Below, one piece after another: positions 16,633 to 27,490 of a stretch of 64,000 nucleotides of DNA. A program made the translations under genes and the position numbers. This DNA is from Fodinibacter sp963800505. GTDB lineage: Bacteria; Actinomycetota; Actinomycetes; Actinomycetales; Dermatophilaceae. Below the pieces are notes generated by a model that searched no databases, was not told where the DNA came from, and worked only from the letters and a program-made list of their open reading frames with translations. Location: contig CAWDBL010000037.1 in NCBI GenBank assembly GCA_963800505.1, positions 124,001-188,000 on the forward strand. Reading direction: 5' to 3'. Position 1 is the stretch's first letter. Every line of letters starts with the position of its first letter.

Positions 16633-17409
16633 TCAGCCGAAGCGGCCGCTGATGTAGTCCTCGGTGGCCGTCTCGGTGGGGTTGCTGAAGATGCGCTGGG
16701 TGTCGCCGACCTCGACCAGCCGCCCCGGCTCCCCGGTGGCCTTGAGGTTGAAGAACGCCGTCTGGTCCGACACCCGTGCCGCCTGTTGCATGTTGTGGGT
16801 GACGATGACGATCGTGTAGTCCGACTTCAGCTCGTTGATGAGGTCCTCGATCGCCAGCGTCGAGATCGGGTCGAGCGCCGAGCACGGCTCGTCCATCAGC
16901 AGCACCTGCGGGTTCACCGCGATGGCCCGCGCGATACACAACCGCTGCTGCTGCCCGCCGGAAAGCCCGGCGCCCGGCTTGTCGAGGCGGTCCTTGACCT
17001 CGTTCCACAGGTTGGCGCTCTTCAGCGAGCGCTCCACGACCTCGCCGAGCTGCTTCTTGCCCTTCATCCCGTTGAGCTTCAGCCCCGCGGCCACGTTGTC
17101 GCGGATCGACATGGTGGGGAACGGGTTCGGCCGCTGGAACACCATCCCCACCGTGCGCCGCACCGCCACCGGGTCCATCGACGACGCGTAGAGGTCCTGG
17201 TCGTCGAGCATCACCGAGCCCTGCACGCGGGCGCCGGGAATCACCTCGTGCATCCGGTTCAGGGTGCGGAGCACGGTCGACTTGCCGCAGCCGGACGGGC
17301 CGATGAACGAGGTGACGGAGCGCGGTTCCACCGTCATCGTGACGCCCTCGACGGCCTTGAAGTCGCCGTAGTAGATGTCGAGGTCCTTGACGTCGATGCG
17401 CTTGGCCAT
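16633..17409 (-). CDS. pstB: Phosphate ABC transporter ATP-binding protein
   Basis: The 258-residue protein is a canonical PstB: Walker A GPSGCGKSTVLRTLNRM, Q-loop VFQRPNPFP, signature LSGGQQQRLCIARAIA, Walker B VLLMDEPCSALDPIST and switch THNM. The EPCSALDP box and the NPTETATEDYISGRFG end are specific to PstB. It powers high-affinity phosphate import with PstSCA. It is the last gene of pstSCAB on the minus strand, 78 bases after pstA, and is followed by the strong hairpin at 16541. Confidence 0.97.
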   Translation of the reverse strand: MAKRIDVKDLDIYYGDFKAVEGVTMTVEPRSVTSFIGPSGCGKSTVLRTLNRMHEVIPGARVQGSVMLDDQDLYASSMDPVAVRRTVGMVFQRPNPFPTMSIRDNVAAGLKLNGMKGKKQLGEVVERSLKSANLWNEVKDRLDKPGAGLSGGQQQRLCIARAIAVNPQVLLMDEPCSALDPISTLAIEDLINELKSDYTIVIVTHNMQQAARVSDQTAFFNLKATGEPGRLVEVGDTQRIFSNPTETATEDYISGRFG

Positions 17410-17487
17410 GGTGTCGGTTGCCTTCTGTCGTTTCTCGGATGCCGTTGGGCGGGTTGCGTTTCAGGGGTGGACCGGGTGTGCCGGCAG

Positions 17488-18411
17488 TCAGCTCTTGACC
17501 TTGCTGAAGCGGCCGATGAACCGGCCGACAAGGTTGAGCACGAAGATGAGGAGGATCAGGGTGAGGGCCGCGCCCCAGACCCGGTCGACGGCCGGCTGCA
17601 GGTTCTCGCCGCGGTCGTTGTTGATCATGCTGGGCAGGGTCGCCATCAGGCCGCCGAAGAGGTCGCTGGCGATCACCTTGGTGTACGGGCCGAGGATGAT
17701 CAGCGGGGCCGTCTCACCCATGACCCGGGCCAGGCCGAGCAGGATGCCGGTGACGATGCCCGAGAACGCCGTCGGGAGGACGACCTTCATGATCGTCTTC
17801 CACTTCGGCACCCCGAGCGCGTACGACGCCTCGCGCAGCTCGTTGGGCACGAGCTTGAGCATCTCTTCGGTGGAGCGCACCACGGTCGGGATCATCAGGA
17901 TGACCAGGGCGAGCGCGACCGCGAACGGCACCCGCTGGAACTGCATCGTCGACACCCAGAGCGCGTAGATGAACAGCGCGGCGACGATCGACGGGATGCC
18001 GGTGAGGATGTCGACCATGAACGAGACGACCCGGGCCAACCGGCCGCGACCGTACTCCACGAGGTAGATCGCGGTGAAGACGCCGATCGGCACCGAGATG
18101 ACCGCCGTGACCAGTGCCAGCAGCAGCGTTCCCTGGATGGCGTGCGCCGCACCGCCGCCCACGCGCCGGGGAGTGATGCCGGCCTGTGAGTTGGTCCACC
18201 ACTGCGACTCCAGCAGCATCTGGCCGCCCTTGAGGATCGTGGCGCCGAGGATCCAGACCAGCGGCACCACGGCGATGAAGAACGCGGCCCACATCACCAC
18301 ACGCGCGAGGAGGTCCTTGGTGGCCCGAGATGCCGACTTGGACGCCAGCTCGGGCCGCTTCGGCCGGGCTGGCGGAGCGGTCGTGCTGGTGTCGAGCTGC
18401 ACGGTGCTCAT
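17488..18411 (-). CDS. pstA: Phosphate ABC transporter permease PstA
   Basis: The 307-residue permease has six membrane segments. The BPD_transp_1 EAA-type loop reads ELREASYALGVPKWKTIMKVVLP near residue 210, and GIPSIVAALFIYALWV precedes it. The ATG at 18411 overlaps the pstC stop (ATGA). The frame stays open far upstream through pstC, but that is a shadow. The basic N-terminal 35 residues are cytoplasmic. Forms the membrane channel with PstC. Confidence 0.95.
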   Translation of the reverse strand: MSTVQLDTSTTAPPARPKRPELASKSASRATKDLLARVVMWAAFFIAVVPLVWILGATILKGGQMLLESQWWTNSQAGITPRRVGGGAAHAIQGTLLLALVTAVISVPIGVFTAIYLVEYGRGRLARVVSFMVDILTGIPSIVAALFIYALWVSTMQFQRVPFAVALALVILMIPTVVRSTEEMLKLVPNELREASYALGVPKWKTIMKVVLPTAFSGIVTGILLGLARVMGETAPLIILGPYTKVIASDLFGGLMATLPSMINNDRGENLQPAVDRVWGAALTLILLIFVLNLVGRFIGRFSKVKS

Positions 18412-19421
18412 TCGGTGAAGGCCTTCCTGCGCTCGATGACGATGCGGGCGATGGCGTTGACCGCGAAGGTGAGGACGAACAGCATCAGGCCCGCGGCGAT
18501 GTAGGCACCGGTCTTCTGCGGGCTGTCGAACTCGCTGGCGCCACTGGCGATCCGCGATGCGAAGGTCGACCCCCCGTTGAACACCGACCAGCTCCAGCCG
18601 GCCGTCGAGTTCAGGCCGGAGAGGAGGATCACCACGGCGAGGGTCTCGCCGAGCGCGCGGCCCAGACCGAGCATGGAGGCGCTGATGATTCCCGGCTTGC
18701 CGAAGGGCAGCACCGCGGTGCGGATCATCTCCCAGTGGGTCGCCCCCAGGGCCAGCGCCCCCTCCTTGTGCGTGGTGGGCACCTGGTTGAAGACCTCGCG
18801 CGAGATGGCCGTGATGATCGGCAGCACCATGATGGCCAGGATGAGGCCGGCGAACGCCAAGGTGCTCCTGGCGAGGAAGTTCTCGTCGCGGAACAACGGG
18901 ATGAAGCCGAACACCTTGGAGATGCCCTGCTGGATCGGGGTGAAGTACTGGCCGGCGATGGTCAGCCCCCAGAAGCCGTAGACGATCGAGGGCACGGCCG
19001 CGAGCAGGTCGATCGTCGCCGCGGCCGGCCCGCGCAGCCAGCCCGGCGCGTACTGGGTGAGGAACAGGGCGACCGCCACCCCGAGCGGCACGGCGATGAT
19101 CATCGCGATGATCGAGGTGATCAACGTCGCCCAGAACATGTCGAGGATGCCGAACCGCGGCTCGGCGCCGGCGGGCACCCACTCGCGCGAGGTGAGGAAG
19201 TTGACGTTGTTGTTGAGCAGTGCGGGCACGGCCTGGACGACGAGGAACGTGCCGATCAGGGCGACGATGCCCACCACGAGGATGCCGGCCCCCCTCGACA
19301 GCCCGCCGAAGACCCGGTCGCCCAGGCGGCCGGTCGAAGCGCCGTCACCGGCCAGGGGGTCCCGGCCGTGTGGCCCGGGTGACTCGTCGACCAGGTTGCG
19401 GCCGGTGATCGTGGGTGTCAC
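18408..19421 (-). CDS. pstC: Phosphate ABC transporter permease PstC
   Basis: The 337-residue permease has six membrane segments, a TREWVPAGAEPRFGILDM external loop typical of PstC, and the EAA loop near TTHKEGALALGATHWEMIRTAVLP. The GTG or ATG region at 19421 follows the pstS terminator-like hairpin by about 27 bases. Coupled to pstA by an ATGA overlap. Partner of PstA and PstB for phosphate import. Confidence 0.95.
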   Translation of the reverse strand: MTPTITGRNLVDESPGPHGRDPLAGDGASTGRLGDRVFGGLSRGAGILVVGIVALIGTFLVVQAVPALLNNNVNFLTSREWVPAGAEPRFGILDMFWATLITSIIAMIIAVPLGVAVALFLTQYAPGWLRGPAAATIDLLAAVPSIVYGFWGLTIAGQYFTPIQQGISKVFGFIPLFRDENFLARSTLAFAGLILAIMVLPIITAISREVFNQVPTTHKEGALALGATHWEMIRTAVLPFGKPGIISASMLGLGRALGETLAVVILLSGLNSTAGWSWSVFNGGSTFASRIASGASEFDSPQKTGAYIAAGLMLFVLTFAVNAIARIVIERRKAFTE

Positions 19422-19447
19422 GGCGGGTCGCCCTTCTTCGTGGTGCC

Positions 19448-19476
19448 GGGGGCGGGCCGGGTCGCGGCCCGCCCCC
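19448..19476 (-). terminator. GC-rich hairpin between pstS and pstC
   Basis: GGGGGCGGGCCG (19448-19459) and CGGCCCGCCCCC (19465-19476) form a perfect 12-bp stem with a 5-base loop. No T-run follows. Placed between pstS and pstC, it could act as a partial terminator or as an RNA-end protector, giving more PstS than transporter subunits, as is common for binding-protein genes. Confidence 0.7.
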
Positions 19477-19514
19477 GTGTGGTCGGTCGACGCGTCAGCG
19501 CCGGGGGGTGAGGA

Positions 19515-20639
19515 TCAGGACAGGGCCTGGATGGAGCTGGCGACCTTGGCCTCGACCGAGGCGGGAAGCGGCGCGTAGCCGATCTCCTCGAGGCTCTTCT
19601 GGGTCTCCGGCGAGGCGAAGTGGGTCAGGAAGGCCTTGATGTTGGCGGCCTTGGTGGCGTCCGCGTTCTTCGAGCAGACGATCTCGTAGGTGACCAGGAG
19701 AATCGGGTAGGCCCCGGGGGACTTGGTGGCGTAGTCGAGCTTGAGCCGAAGGTCGTTGCCCTCGCCGTCGGGCTGGGCGGCCTCGACCGCCTTGCCGACG
19801 CTCTCGGCGGTGAGCTCGACGGCCCCGCCACCGTTGTCGACCTGGGCGATGCTCAGGTCGTTGTCCTTGGCGTAGCTCCACTCGACGTAGGTGATGCCGC
19901 CGTCGGTGGACTTCACGCCCTCGGCCACGCCGGCCGACTTCTCCTTGCCCTCGCCCTTGCCGCTCCAGACCTTGGCGGGGTCAGCGGTCCAGGCATCAGG
20001 CGCGGCGGTGTTGAGGTACTTGGTGAAGTTCTCGGTGGTGCCCGACTCGTCGGAGCGGAAGAAGACCTTGACGGGGGTCGCGGGAAGGGTGACGCCCGGG
20101 TTGATCGCGGCGATGGCCGGGTCGTTCCAGGTGGTGATCTTGCCGTTGAAGATGTCAGCGGCCACCGCGGGGGTGAGGATCAGCTTGTCGACACCCTCGA
20201 CGTTGTAGGCGATGGCGATCGGGCCGGTCACCATCGGGATGTTCCACGCCGGGGAGCCGCAGGTCTTCGCGGCGGCGTCGGCCTCGATGACGCCGTCCTT
20301 CTCCTCGGTCTTCAGGGCCGAGTCGGAGCCGGCGAAGTCGACCTGGCCGGCGATGAACTGCTTGATTCCGGCGCCGGAGCCGGTCGGGTTGTAGTTGACC
20401 GTGGCCCCGGGGCACTTCGCGAGGAAGCTGGCGGCGGCCTCCTCGAAGGCGTTCTTCTGCGCCGAGGAGCCCTCGGCGTTCAGGGTGCCTTCGAAGCACT
20501 CGGCGGATGCCGCGGAGCCGGTGGCGGAGGAGCTCGATGACGACGCGGAGCCGGTGTTGTCATCGGAACCGCAGCCCGCGAGGGCGATCGAGCCGACCAG
20601 GGCGAGAGCCGCCACCTGGCCGAGACGGGTGTTCTTCAC
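19515..20639 (-). CDS. pstS: Phosphate-binding lipoprotein PstS
   Basis: The 374-residue precursor has a lipoprotein signal with lipobox LAGC around residue 20 (ALVGSIALAGCGSDD), then a Ser-rich linker and the PstS fold. Phosphate-binding segments include LNAEGSSAQKNAFEEA, YNPTGSGAGIKQFI, DFAGSDSAL and FFRSDESGTTENFTKYL. The GTG at 20639 is preferred because AGAGG lies eight bases upstream. It is the first gene of pstSCAB. A PhoP/RegX3-type box lies about 100 bases upstream. Confidence 0.97.
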   Translation of the reverse strand: MKNTRLGQVAALALVGSIALAGCGSDDNTGSASSSSSSATGSAASAECFEGTLNAEGSSAQKNAFEEAAASFLAKCPGATVNYNPTGSGAGIKQFIAGQVDFAGSDSALKTEEKDGVIEADAAAKTCGSPAWNIPMVTGPIAIAYNVEGVDKLILTPAVAADIFNGKITTWNDPAIAAINPGVTLPATPVKVFFRSDESGTTENFTKYLNTAAPDAWTADPAKVWSGKGEGKEKSAGVAEGVKSTDGGITYVEWSYAKDNDLSIAQVDNGGGAVELTAESVGKAVEAAQPDGEGNDLRLKLDYATKSPGAYPILLVTYEIVCSKNADATKAANIKAFLTHFASPETQKSLEEIGYAPLPASVEAKVASSIQALS

Positions 20640-20697
20640 TGTGTGTACCTCTCGGAGGACAAGGGTCAAGGAGGCGGGCGACACTGCCCGACACGAG

Positions 20698-20754
20698 TGA
20701 AGTTAGGGAGGCCGGGTGACGCGCTGACTCGCAGCGGGTGAACGCACCGTGAAC
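20698..20754 (-). promoter_or_regulatory. pstS promoter with Pho box
   Basis: On the minus strand GTTCACG and GTTCACC (20754-20748 and 20743-20737) are direct repeats 11 bases apart, matching the actinobacterial PhoP/RegX3 half-site GTTCACS. A TAACTT box (20703-20698) about 33 bases downstream can be the -10. The site is consistent with activation of pstS by the RegX3 protein encoded at 45041-45721. Confidence 0.7.
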
Positions 20755-20863
20755 GGCATCCGGACATTCGTGGTCCGGACGGTCAGGGCCAGGTAGCCGG
20801 ACCTTCCGGCGACGGCATGGATGCCGTGCCGCGCGCGGGCGCGACACCCCGGTTCCGCGCTGG

Positions 20864-21811
20864 TCAGGGGCGGTGGCGCTCCACCGCGACGACGCGCGCG
20901 GCGTCACCGGCGCCGACGACGTGGCAGACCAGCGCCTCGCCCTTGTCGAGCCGGTCGTCGCGCGCCTCGGCGAACTCCTCGACGACCTCGACCGAACCGG
21001 CGGCGTCGAGGTCGAGGCGGGCGGCCAGGTCGTCGAGGAGCGGCGGGACCACCGGCCCGTGCGTGCACAGCAGGGCGGGCTCACCCAGCTCGAGCAGGCG
21101 CGCCAGGTGGCCGTGGGCCTTGTCGGGCGCGGCCTCGAAGCCCTCCTCGGACAGCCCCGCGCGGGTGCGCAGCCGCACCCCCGCGGACACGGCATACGGC
21201 TCGACCGTGCGCAGGCAGCGCTCGGAGGGGGAGGTGACCACCCGGGTCACGCCGTAGGCGGCGAGCACCGCGCTCAGCGCGGCCGCCCGGGCCCGGCCCA
21301 CATCGTCGAGGGGACGCTTGGTGTCGTCGGGGTCGCGCCACTCCCCGCGGGCGACGGCGTGGGCGTGTCGCACGAGCACGAGCGGCCAGGTGTCGAGCCG
21401 ATCGGTCTGCTGCAGCCGCACCAGCGCCAGCAGCTGGTCGCGGTCGCGGGCGTAGTCGAGGCGGGCGTGCGCCTCGGGCACCGGGAGCCAGACCACCTCG
21501 TCGATCTCGTTGAGCAGGTGCCCGTCGCCACCGGTGACGCGGGCCGACCAGTAGCGCACCACCTTGTCGTCGGGGGTGCCGTCGCGGCCGAGCAGGGTGT
21601 AGCGCGCTTCGGGAAGCGGCGGGCCGAGGCGCACGACCAGGCCGGTCTCCTCCTCGGTCTCGCGCACGGCCGCCACCGCCCAGTCCTCACCCGGGTCGAG
21701 CTTGCCCTTGGCCCAGGACCAGTCGTCGTAGCGCGGGCGGTGCACGATGGCCACCTCGAGGGCGCCGTCGACGAGCCGCCACGGGAGGGTCCCTGCCGCG
21801 GGGATCTTCAT
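20864..21811 (-). CDS. MutT1-like protein: Nudix hydrolase fused to histidine phosphatase
   Basis: The 315-residue protein has two domains. Residues 1-135 form a Nudix domain with the box GKLDPGEDWAVAAVRETEEE followed by TGL. Residues 140-315 form a histidine phosphatase with LVLVRHAHA (the RHG position reads RHA) and LCTHGPVV. Mycobacterial MutT1 of this architecture removes pyrophosphate from 8-oxo-GTP, 8-oxo-dGTP and diadenosine polyphosphates. It follows ppk by 22 bases in the same operon, as in mycobacteria, linking polyphosphate metabolism with nucleotide sanitation. The RHG variation could affect the phosphatase activity. Confidence 0.85.
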   Translation of the reverse strand: MKIPAAGTLPWRLVDGALEVAIVHRPRYDDWSWAKGKLDPGEDWAVAAVRETEEETGLVVRLGPPLPEARYTLLGRDGTPDDKVVRYWSARVTGGDGHLLNEIDEVVWLPVPEAHARLDYARDRDQLLALVRLQQTDRLDTWPLVLVRHAHAVARGEWRDPDDTKRPLDDVGRARAAALSAVLAAYGVTRVVTSPSERCLRTVEPYAVSAGVRLRTRAGLSEEGFEAAPDKAHGHLARLLELGEPALLCTHGPVVPPLLDDLAARLDLDAAGSVEVVEEFAEARDDRLDKGEALVCHVVGAGDAARVVAVERHRP

Positions 21812-21833
21812 GCCGTCCCCCCGGTCGACACGG

Positions 21834-24152
<2,319 letters not shown>

Positions 24153-24164
24153 GACCCAATCCTG

Positions 24165-25058
24165 TCAGGTCGTGGCAAGGGTGTACTGCCCGTCGACTGC
24201 TGCGTCGGTGAAACCGAGCCGTTCGTAGGTGCGCCGGGCGGCGGTGTTGTCGCCGTCGACGTAGAGCTCGACGTCGCGCAGACCGGCCCGGGCGAGGTGC
24301 GCCAGCCCCAGCCGGGTGACCGGTCCGCCGAGCCCGCCGCCCTGGTGCGCGGGGTCCACCCCGACCACGTACACCTCTCCCGAATGCGAGCCCTCCTCGA
24401 CCTTGGTCCAGTGGAAGGCGACCACCTGTCCGGTCGCGTCCTCGACGACCAGCAGCAGCCCGGCCGGGTCGAACCACGGCTGGGCCATCCGCTCGTGCAG
24501 GTCGGCGACGGTCAACCGGCCCTGTTCCGGATGCCGTGCGAACGCGGCCGCGTTGAGTGCCACCCACGTCTCGTCGTCGCGGCCGGGCTCGAACGCCCGC
24601 ACCGAGAACCCCTCCGGGAGAACCGGGTCCACGGCATCCGCATCGGTGAGGGGGCGCGTCATCAGGTGCAGGCTGCGGGTCAGCTCCAGCCCGGCGGCGC
24701 GGGCGAGGGCGTCGGCCGCCGGCAGCATGCCGTGCGCCCACACGCTGCGGGCGCCCTCCGCCAGGGCGGCGTCGAGCAGTGCCCGGCCGTGGCCGTGGCG
24801 CCTGGCCGGCGGGTCGACGACCAGCTCGGCGACGGCATCCGGCGTGCCCGCCGAGGCCACCTGCGCGTACCCGACCACGGTGTCGTCGTCGTCGAGCCGC
24901 AGCAGGTGCACGACGCCGTCGCGGGCCGTGCCGACAGCGAGCCGGAACGCCTCGGAGACCGCGCCAACCCCATCGGCCGCCTCGGCCCGTGACCACAGCG
25001 CCCGCAGCTCGGATGCCGTGTCGTCACCGACGTCGAGGACGCGCTCGGTGCGCGCCAC
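24165..25058 (-). CDS. mshD: Mycothiol synthase (tandem GNAT acetyltransferase)
   Basis: The 297-residue protein has two GNAT domains. The first carries ELVVDPPARRHGHGRALLDAAL (acetyl-CoA loop), the second VGVDPAHQGGGLGGPVTRLGLAHL and VELYVDGDNTAARRTYERLGF. This matches MshD, which acetylates Cys-GlcN-Ins in the last step of mycothiol synthesis. The second-domain loop has GGGLGG where Q-x-x-G-x-G/A is usual. The GTG start at 25058 lies one base after the glnR stop. The glnR-mshD order is conserved in actinobacteria. mshA is at 36.5 kb. Confidence 0.92.
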   Translation of the reverse strand: MARTERVLDVGDDTASELRALWSRAEAADGVGAVSEAFRLAVGTARDGVVHLLRLDDDDTVVGYAQVASAGTPDAVAELVVDPPARRHGHGRALLDAALAEGARSVWAHGMLPAADALARAAGLELTRSLHLMTRPLTDADAVDPVLPEGFSVRAFEPGRDDETWVALNAAAFARHPEQGRLTVADLHERMAQPWFDPAGLLLVVEDATGQVVAFHWTKVEEGSHSGEVYVVGVDPAHQGGGLGGPVTRLGLAHLARAGLRDVELYVDGDNTAARRTYERLGFTDAAVDGQYTLATT

Positions 25059-25059
25059 G

Positions 25060-25758
25060 TCAGGCCTCGAGCTCGGAGAAGGAGTCGGCGACCTCCGGCA
25101 CGAACCGGTAGCCGACGTTGCGCACGGTGCCGATCAGCACCTCGTAGTCGGTGCCGAGCTTGGCGCGCAGCCGGCGCACGTGCACGTCGACGGTGCGGGT
25201 GCCGCCGAAGTAGTCGTAGCCCCAGACCTCCTGCAGCAGCTGGGAGCGGGTGAACACCCGGCCCGGGTGCTGGGCGAGGTACTTCAGCAGCTCGAACTCC
25301 TTGTAGGTGAGGTCGAGCAGGCGGCCCCGGAGCCGCACCGAGTAGGTCGCCTCGTCGATGACCAGGGCGCCGGCGGTGATCGGGCCACCCTCCTCGACGG
25401 CCGCCTCGACGGTGCGGCCCACCGCCAGCCGCAGCCGGGCCTCGACCTCGGCCGGCCCCGCGGTGTCGAGGATGACGTCGTCGACCCCCCAGTCGCTGGT
25501 GATGCCGGCCAGGCCGCCCTCGGTGACGACCACGATGAGCGGGATGGAGATGCCCGTGGTGCAGATGACCCGGCAGAGCGACTTCGCCATGGCCAGCTCG
25601 CGGCGGGCGTCTACGACGACCACGTCGGCCTTGGGCGCGTCGACCAGGGCAGAGGCCTCGGCGGGCAGGATGCGAACATGGTGCGAGAGCAGCCCGAGCG
25701 CCGGAACGACCTCGGCGCTGGGGGCCAAGGTGTTCGTCAGCAGCAGCAGATGGGCCAT
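25060..25758 (-). CDS. glnR: GlnR-type OmpR-family nitrogen regulator
   Basis: The 232-residue protein has an atypical receiver domain (LLLLTNTLAPSAEVVPALGLL at the start, D50 in VVVVDARREL, no full acidic pocket, WGVDDVILDTAGPAEVEARLR) and an OmpR winged helix (LTYKEFELLKYLAQHPGRVF, EVWGYDYFGGTRTVDVHVRR). This matches GlnR, an orphan regulator of ammonium assimilation that works without classical phosphorylation. It is divergent from the moaD-like gene, with only 21 bases between start codons. A TATCCT box eight bases before the ATG suggests a near-leaderless transcript. Confidence 0.92.
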   Translation of the reverse strand: MAHLLLLTNTLAPSAEVVPALGLLSHHVRILPAEASALVDAPKADVVVVDARRELAMAKSLCRVICTTGISIPLIVVVTEGGLAGITSDWGVDDVILDTAGPAEVEARLRLAVGRTVEAAVEEGGPITAGALVIDEATYSVRLRGRLLDLTYKEFELLKYLAQHPGRVFTRSQLLQEVWGYDYFGGTRTVDVHVRRLRAKLGTDYEVLIGTVRNVGYRFVPEVADSFSELEA

Positions 25759-25779
25759 CGTCGATCAGGATAGGCGGTC

Positions 25780-26052
25780 ATGCAGAGCAGCGAAGGCGCG
25801 CAGCGCACCCCTGAGACGGTGCTCGTCCGGTACTGGGCCGGCGCCCGGGCCGCGGCCGGTGTCGACGCCGAGCACGTCACCGGCATCCACACCGTGGGTG
25901 GCCTGCTGACCCGGCTCGCGGCCGCGCACCCGCCCCTCGAGCCGGTGCTGCCGGTCTGCTCCGTGCTCGTCGGGGGCCGGGCGAGCACGGGTGACGACCC
26001 GGTGCCGGACGGGGCGGTCGTGGAGATCCTGCCGCCCTTCGCCGGCGGATGA
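25780..26052 (+). CDS. MoaD/ThiS-family sulfur-carrier protein
   Basis: The 90-residue protein has a ubiquitin-like fold signature: VLVRYWAGARAAAGV at the start and DGAVVEILPPFAGG at the end. The C-terminal Gly-Gly is the site of thiocarboxylation. It is most like MoaD, the small subunit of molybdopterin synthase, though no other molybdenum cofactor gene is nearby. Its start is 21 bases from that of glnR, so their promoters overlap. Confidence 0.8.
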   Translation: MQSSEGAQRTPETVLVRYWAGARAAAGVDAEHVTGIHTVGGLLTRLAAAHPPLEPVLPVCSVLVGGRASTGDDPVPDGAVVEILPPFAGG

Positions 26053-26068
26053 TGGGAGGATGCCGCGC

Positions 26069-27010
26069 GTGGACGACCAGCCGACCGACCTGAGCCCCGA
26101 GGCCGAGCCGGCGCGGTCCGCAGCCGTCGACGCGGGCGCCGAGCCGCCGCCGGCCGAGGAGCCGCCCGCGTCGGACGCCGGCGAACCCGCGGTCGAGACC
26201 CGGGCGCAGCGCCGGGCCCGGCGCGAGGCCGTGCTGCGCGAGCCGGTGCTCCCGTCGCTGGCCACCGTGCGCCGTCCGATCATGGTCGTCGCGGTGGTCG
26301 TGCTCGCCGCCCTGCTCGTGCTGGCCCTGCTGGCCGACCCGGTGGTGCTCGCCGCCGGCCTGGCCTGGGCCGGCATCGTCGTGGCGTGGGGCTGGCCGGC
26401 CCTGCTCGGCTCGTCGAGCCGCTTCGGCTCGTCCCTGGCGATCGGGGTCACCGGGGTGCTCGCGCCGGTGGCCGCCGTCGCGACCACCGACCAGCCCTAC
26501 CTGCGGCTCGTGCCGGTCGCGCTGCTCATCGGGCTGGCGGTGATGTTCGGCCACCAGATGGTGCGCCGCGACGGCCGCCCCCGGCTCACCGAGTCGATCG
26601 GCATCACCTCGTTCGGGCTGGCGGTCGTGGCGCTGGGCACCACCTGGCTGCCGTTGTCGCGCAGCAGCAGGGCCAGCGACATCGCACTGCTGGCGTTCGT
26701 GGCGATCGCGGTCGCGTCACTGGCGGACCTGGTCACAGGAGTGGAGAAGCTGCGGCCGTGGATGCTGCCGCTCGCGATGGTGCTCGGTGGCGCCGGTGCT
26801 GTGGTGACCGCCTCGCTGGCCGGTGAGCCCTCCCCGGCGCCCGCCGCCCTGGTCGGGTTCCTCGTCGCGGCGGTCTCGCACGCGACCCGGCGGATGCTCT
26901 GCGTGTTGCCCGGCGTCAGCTCGGTGCGCGGGCAGCTGTCGACTGCCGCGGCATCCGTGCTGGTGCCCGGCGTCGTCGCCTACGGCCTCGCGCTGGCCAT
27001 CGTCGGCTGA
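26069..27010 (+). CDS. Polytopic membrane protein of unknown function
   Basis: The product has an acidic Pro/Ala/Glu-rich head of about 60 residues ending in RAQRRARREAVL, then eight or so membrane segments packed in pairs (for example IMVVAVVVLAALLVLALLADP, and VLVPGVVAYGLALAIVG at the end). It resembles uncharacterised actinobacterial membrane proteins, and there is a faint similarity in topology to CDP-diglyceride synthases, without their signature. GGGAGG at 26054-26059 fits a GTG start at 26069 better than the ATG at 26060 which it touches. Confidence 0.6.
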   Translation: MDDQPTDLSPEAEPARSAAVDAGAEPPPAEEPPASDAGEPAVETRAQRRARREAVLREPVLPSLATVRRPIMVVAVVVLAALLVLALLADPVVLAAGLAWAGIVVAWGWPALLGSSSRFGSSLAIGVTGVLAPVAAVATTDQPYLRLVPVALLIGLAVMFGHQMVRRDGRPRLTESIGITSFGLAVVALGTTWLPLSRSSRASDIALLAFVAIAVASLADLVTGVEKLRPWMLPLAMVLGGAGAVVTASLAGEPSPAPAALVGFLVAAVSHATRRMLCVLPGVSSVRGQLSTAAASVLVPGVVAYGLALAIVG

Positions 27011-27023
27011 CCCGCCCCCTCCT

Positions 27024-27103
27024 CCCCGACTTTGTAGGGGACGAGCCGGGCAACACGCCGCGGGGACCTGGACCGGCGCGGTTTCTGCCCAACAAGGTCG
27101 GGG
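27024..27103. terminator. Long imperfect hairpin at converging gene ends
   Basis: CCCCGACTTTGT (from 27024) pairs with ACAAGGTCGGGG (to 27103), with one G-T pair, and GGG/CCC extends it past a mismatch. The inner region contains AACACGCCGC, also present in the hairpin at 45737, and GACCGGCGCGGTTT, also present in the hairpin at 50656. It lies between the membrane-protein gene and the converging DsrE-like gene. Confidence 0.55.
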
Positions 27104-27118
27104 GTGCCTGGGCGGGGG

Positions 27119-27490
27119 TCAGTAGACGAGGGACCTCGCCCCGGGGGCCATTACCTCCTCGACGAATGCTGCCGCCCCGCGGATGACCACCCCCGGAAGC
27201 ATGTCGTCGACGGTGAGGCTGCGCCGGCCGGCGCACTGACCGCAGACCGTGACGCGAGCACCTTCGAGCAGGGCGTCGCGCAGCTCGGCGAGCGGCGCGG
27301 CCTGCGGCAGCGCCACTTCCTCGGCACGGCCCGGCACGACCATCAGCGTCGCGTCACCGGTGAGCCACAGGCTCACCTGCACGCCCGCCGCCAGGGCCGT
27401 CGCTGCCACCGTGAACCCCTGGTTGAGCCGCTCCAGCGCCTCGGTGCCACAGGTGACCTTGACGACGAGGGAGGCCGCGGGGGAGTCCAT
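27119..27490 (-). CDS. DsrE/DsrF-like protein
   Basis: The 123-residue protein has a DsrE-like pattern: SLVVKVTCGTEALERLNQGF at the start, VSLWLTGDATLMVV in the middle, and VTVCGQCAGRRSL with a C-x-x-C pair. DsrE-family proteins take part in sulfur transfer or bind small sulfur species. The ATG at 27490 has TACGCT seven bases upstream (leaderless). The first codons sit only 12 bases from the start of the divergent nitrobindin-like gene. Longer frames upstream are antisense to that gene. Confidence 0.7.
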   Translation of the reverse strand: MDSPAASLVVKVTCGTEALERLNQGFTVAATALAAGVQVSLWLTGDATLMVVPGRAEEVALPQAAPLAELRDALLEGARVTVCGQCAGRRSLTVDDMLPGVVIRGAAAFVEEVMAPGARSLVY

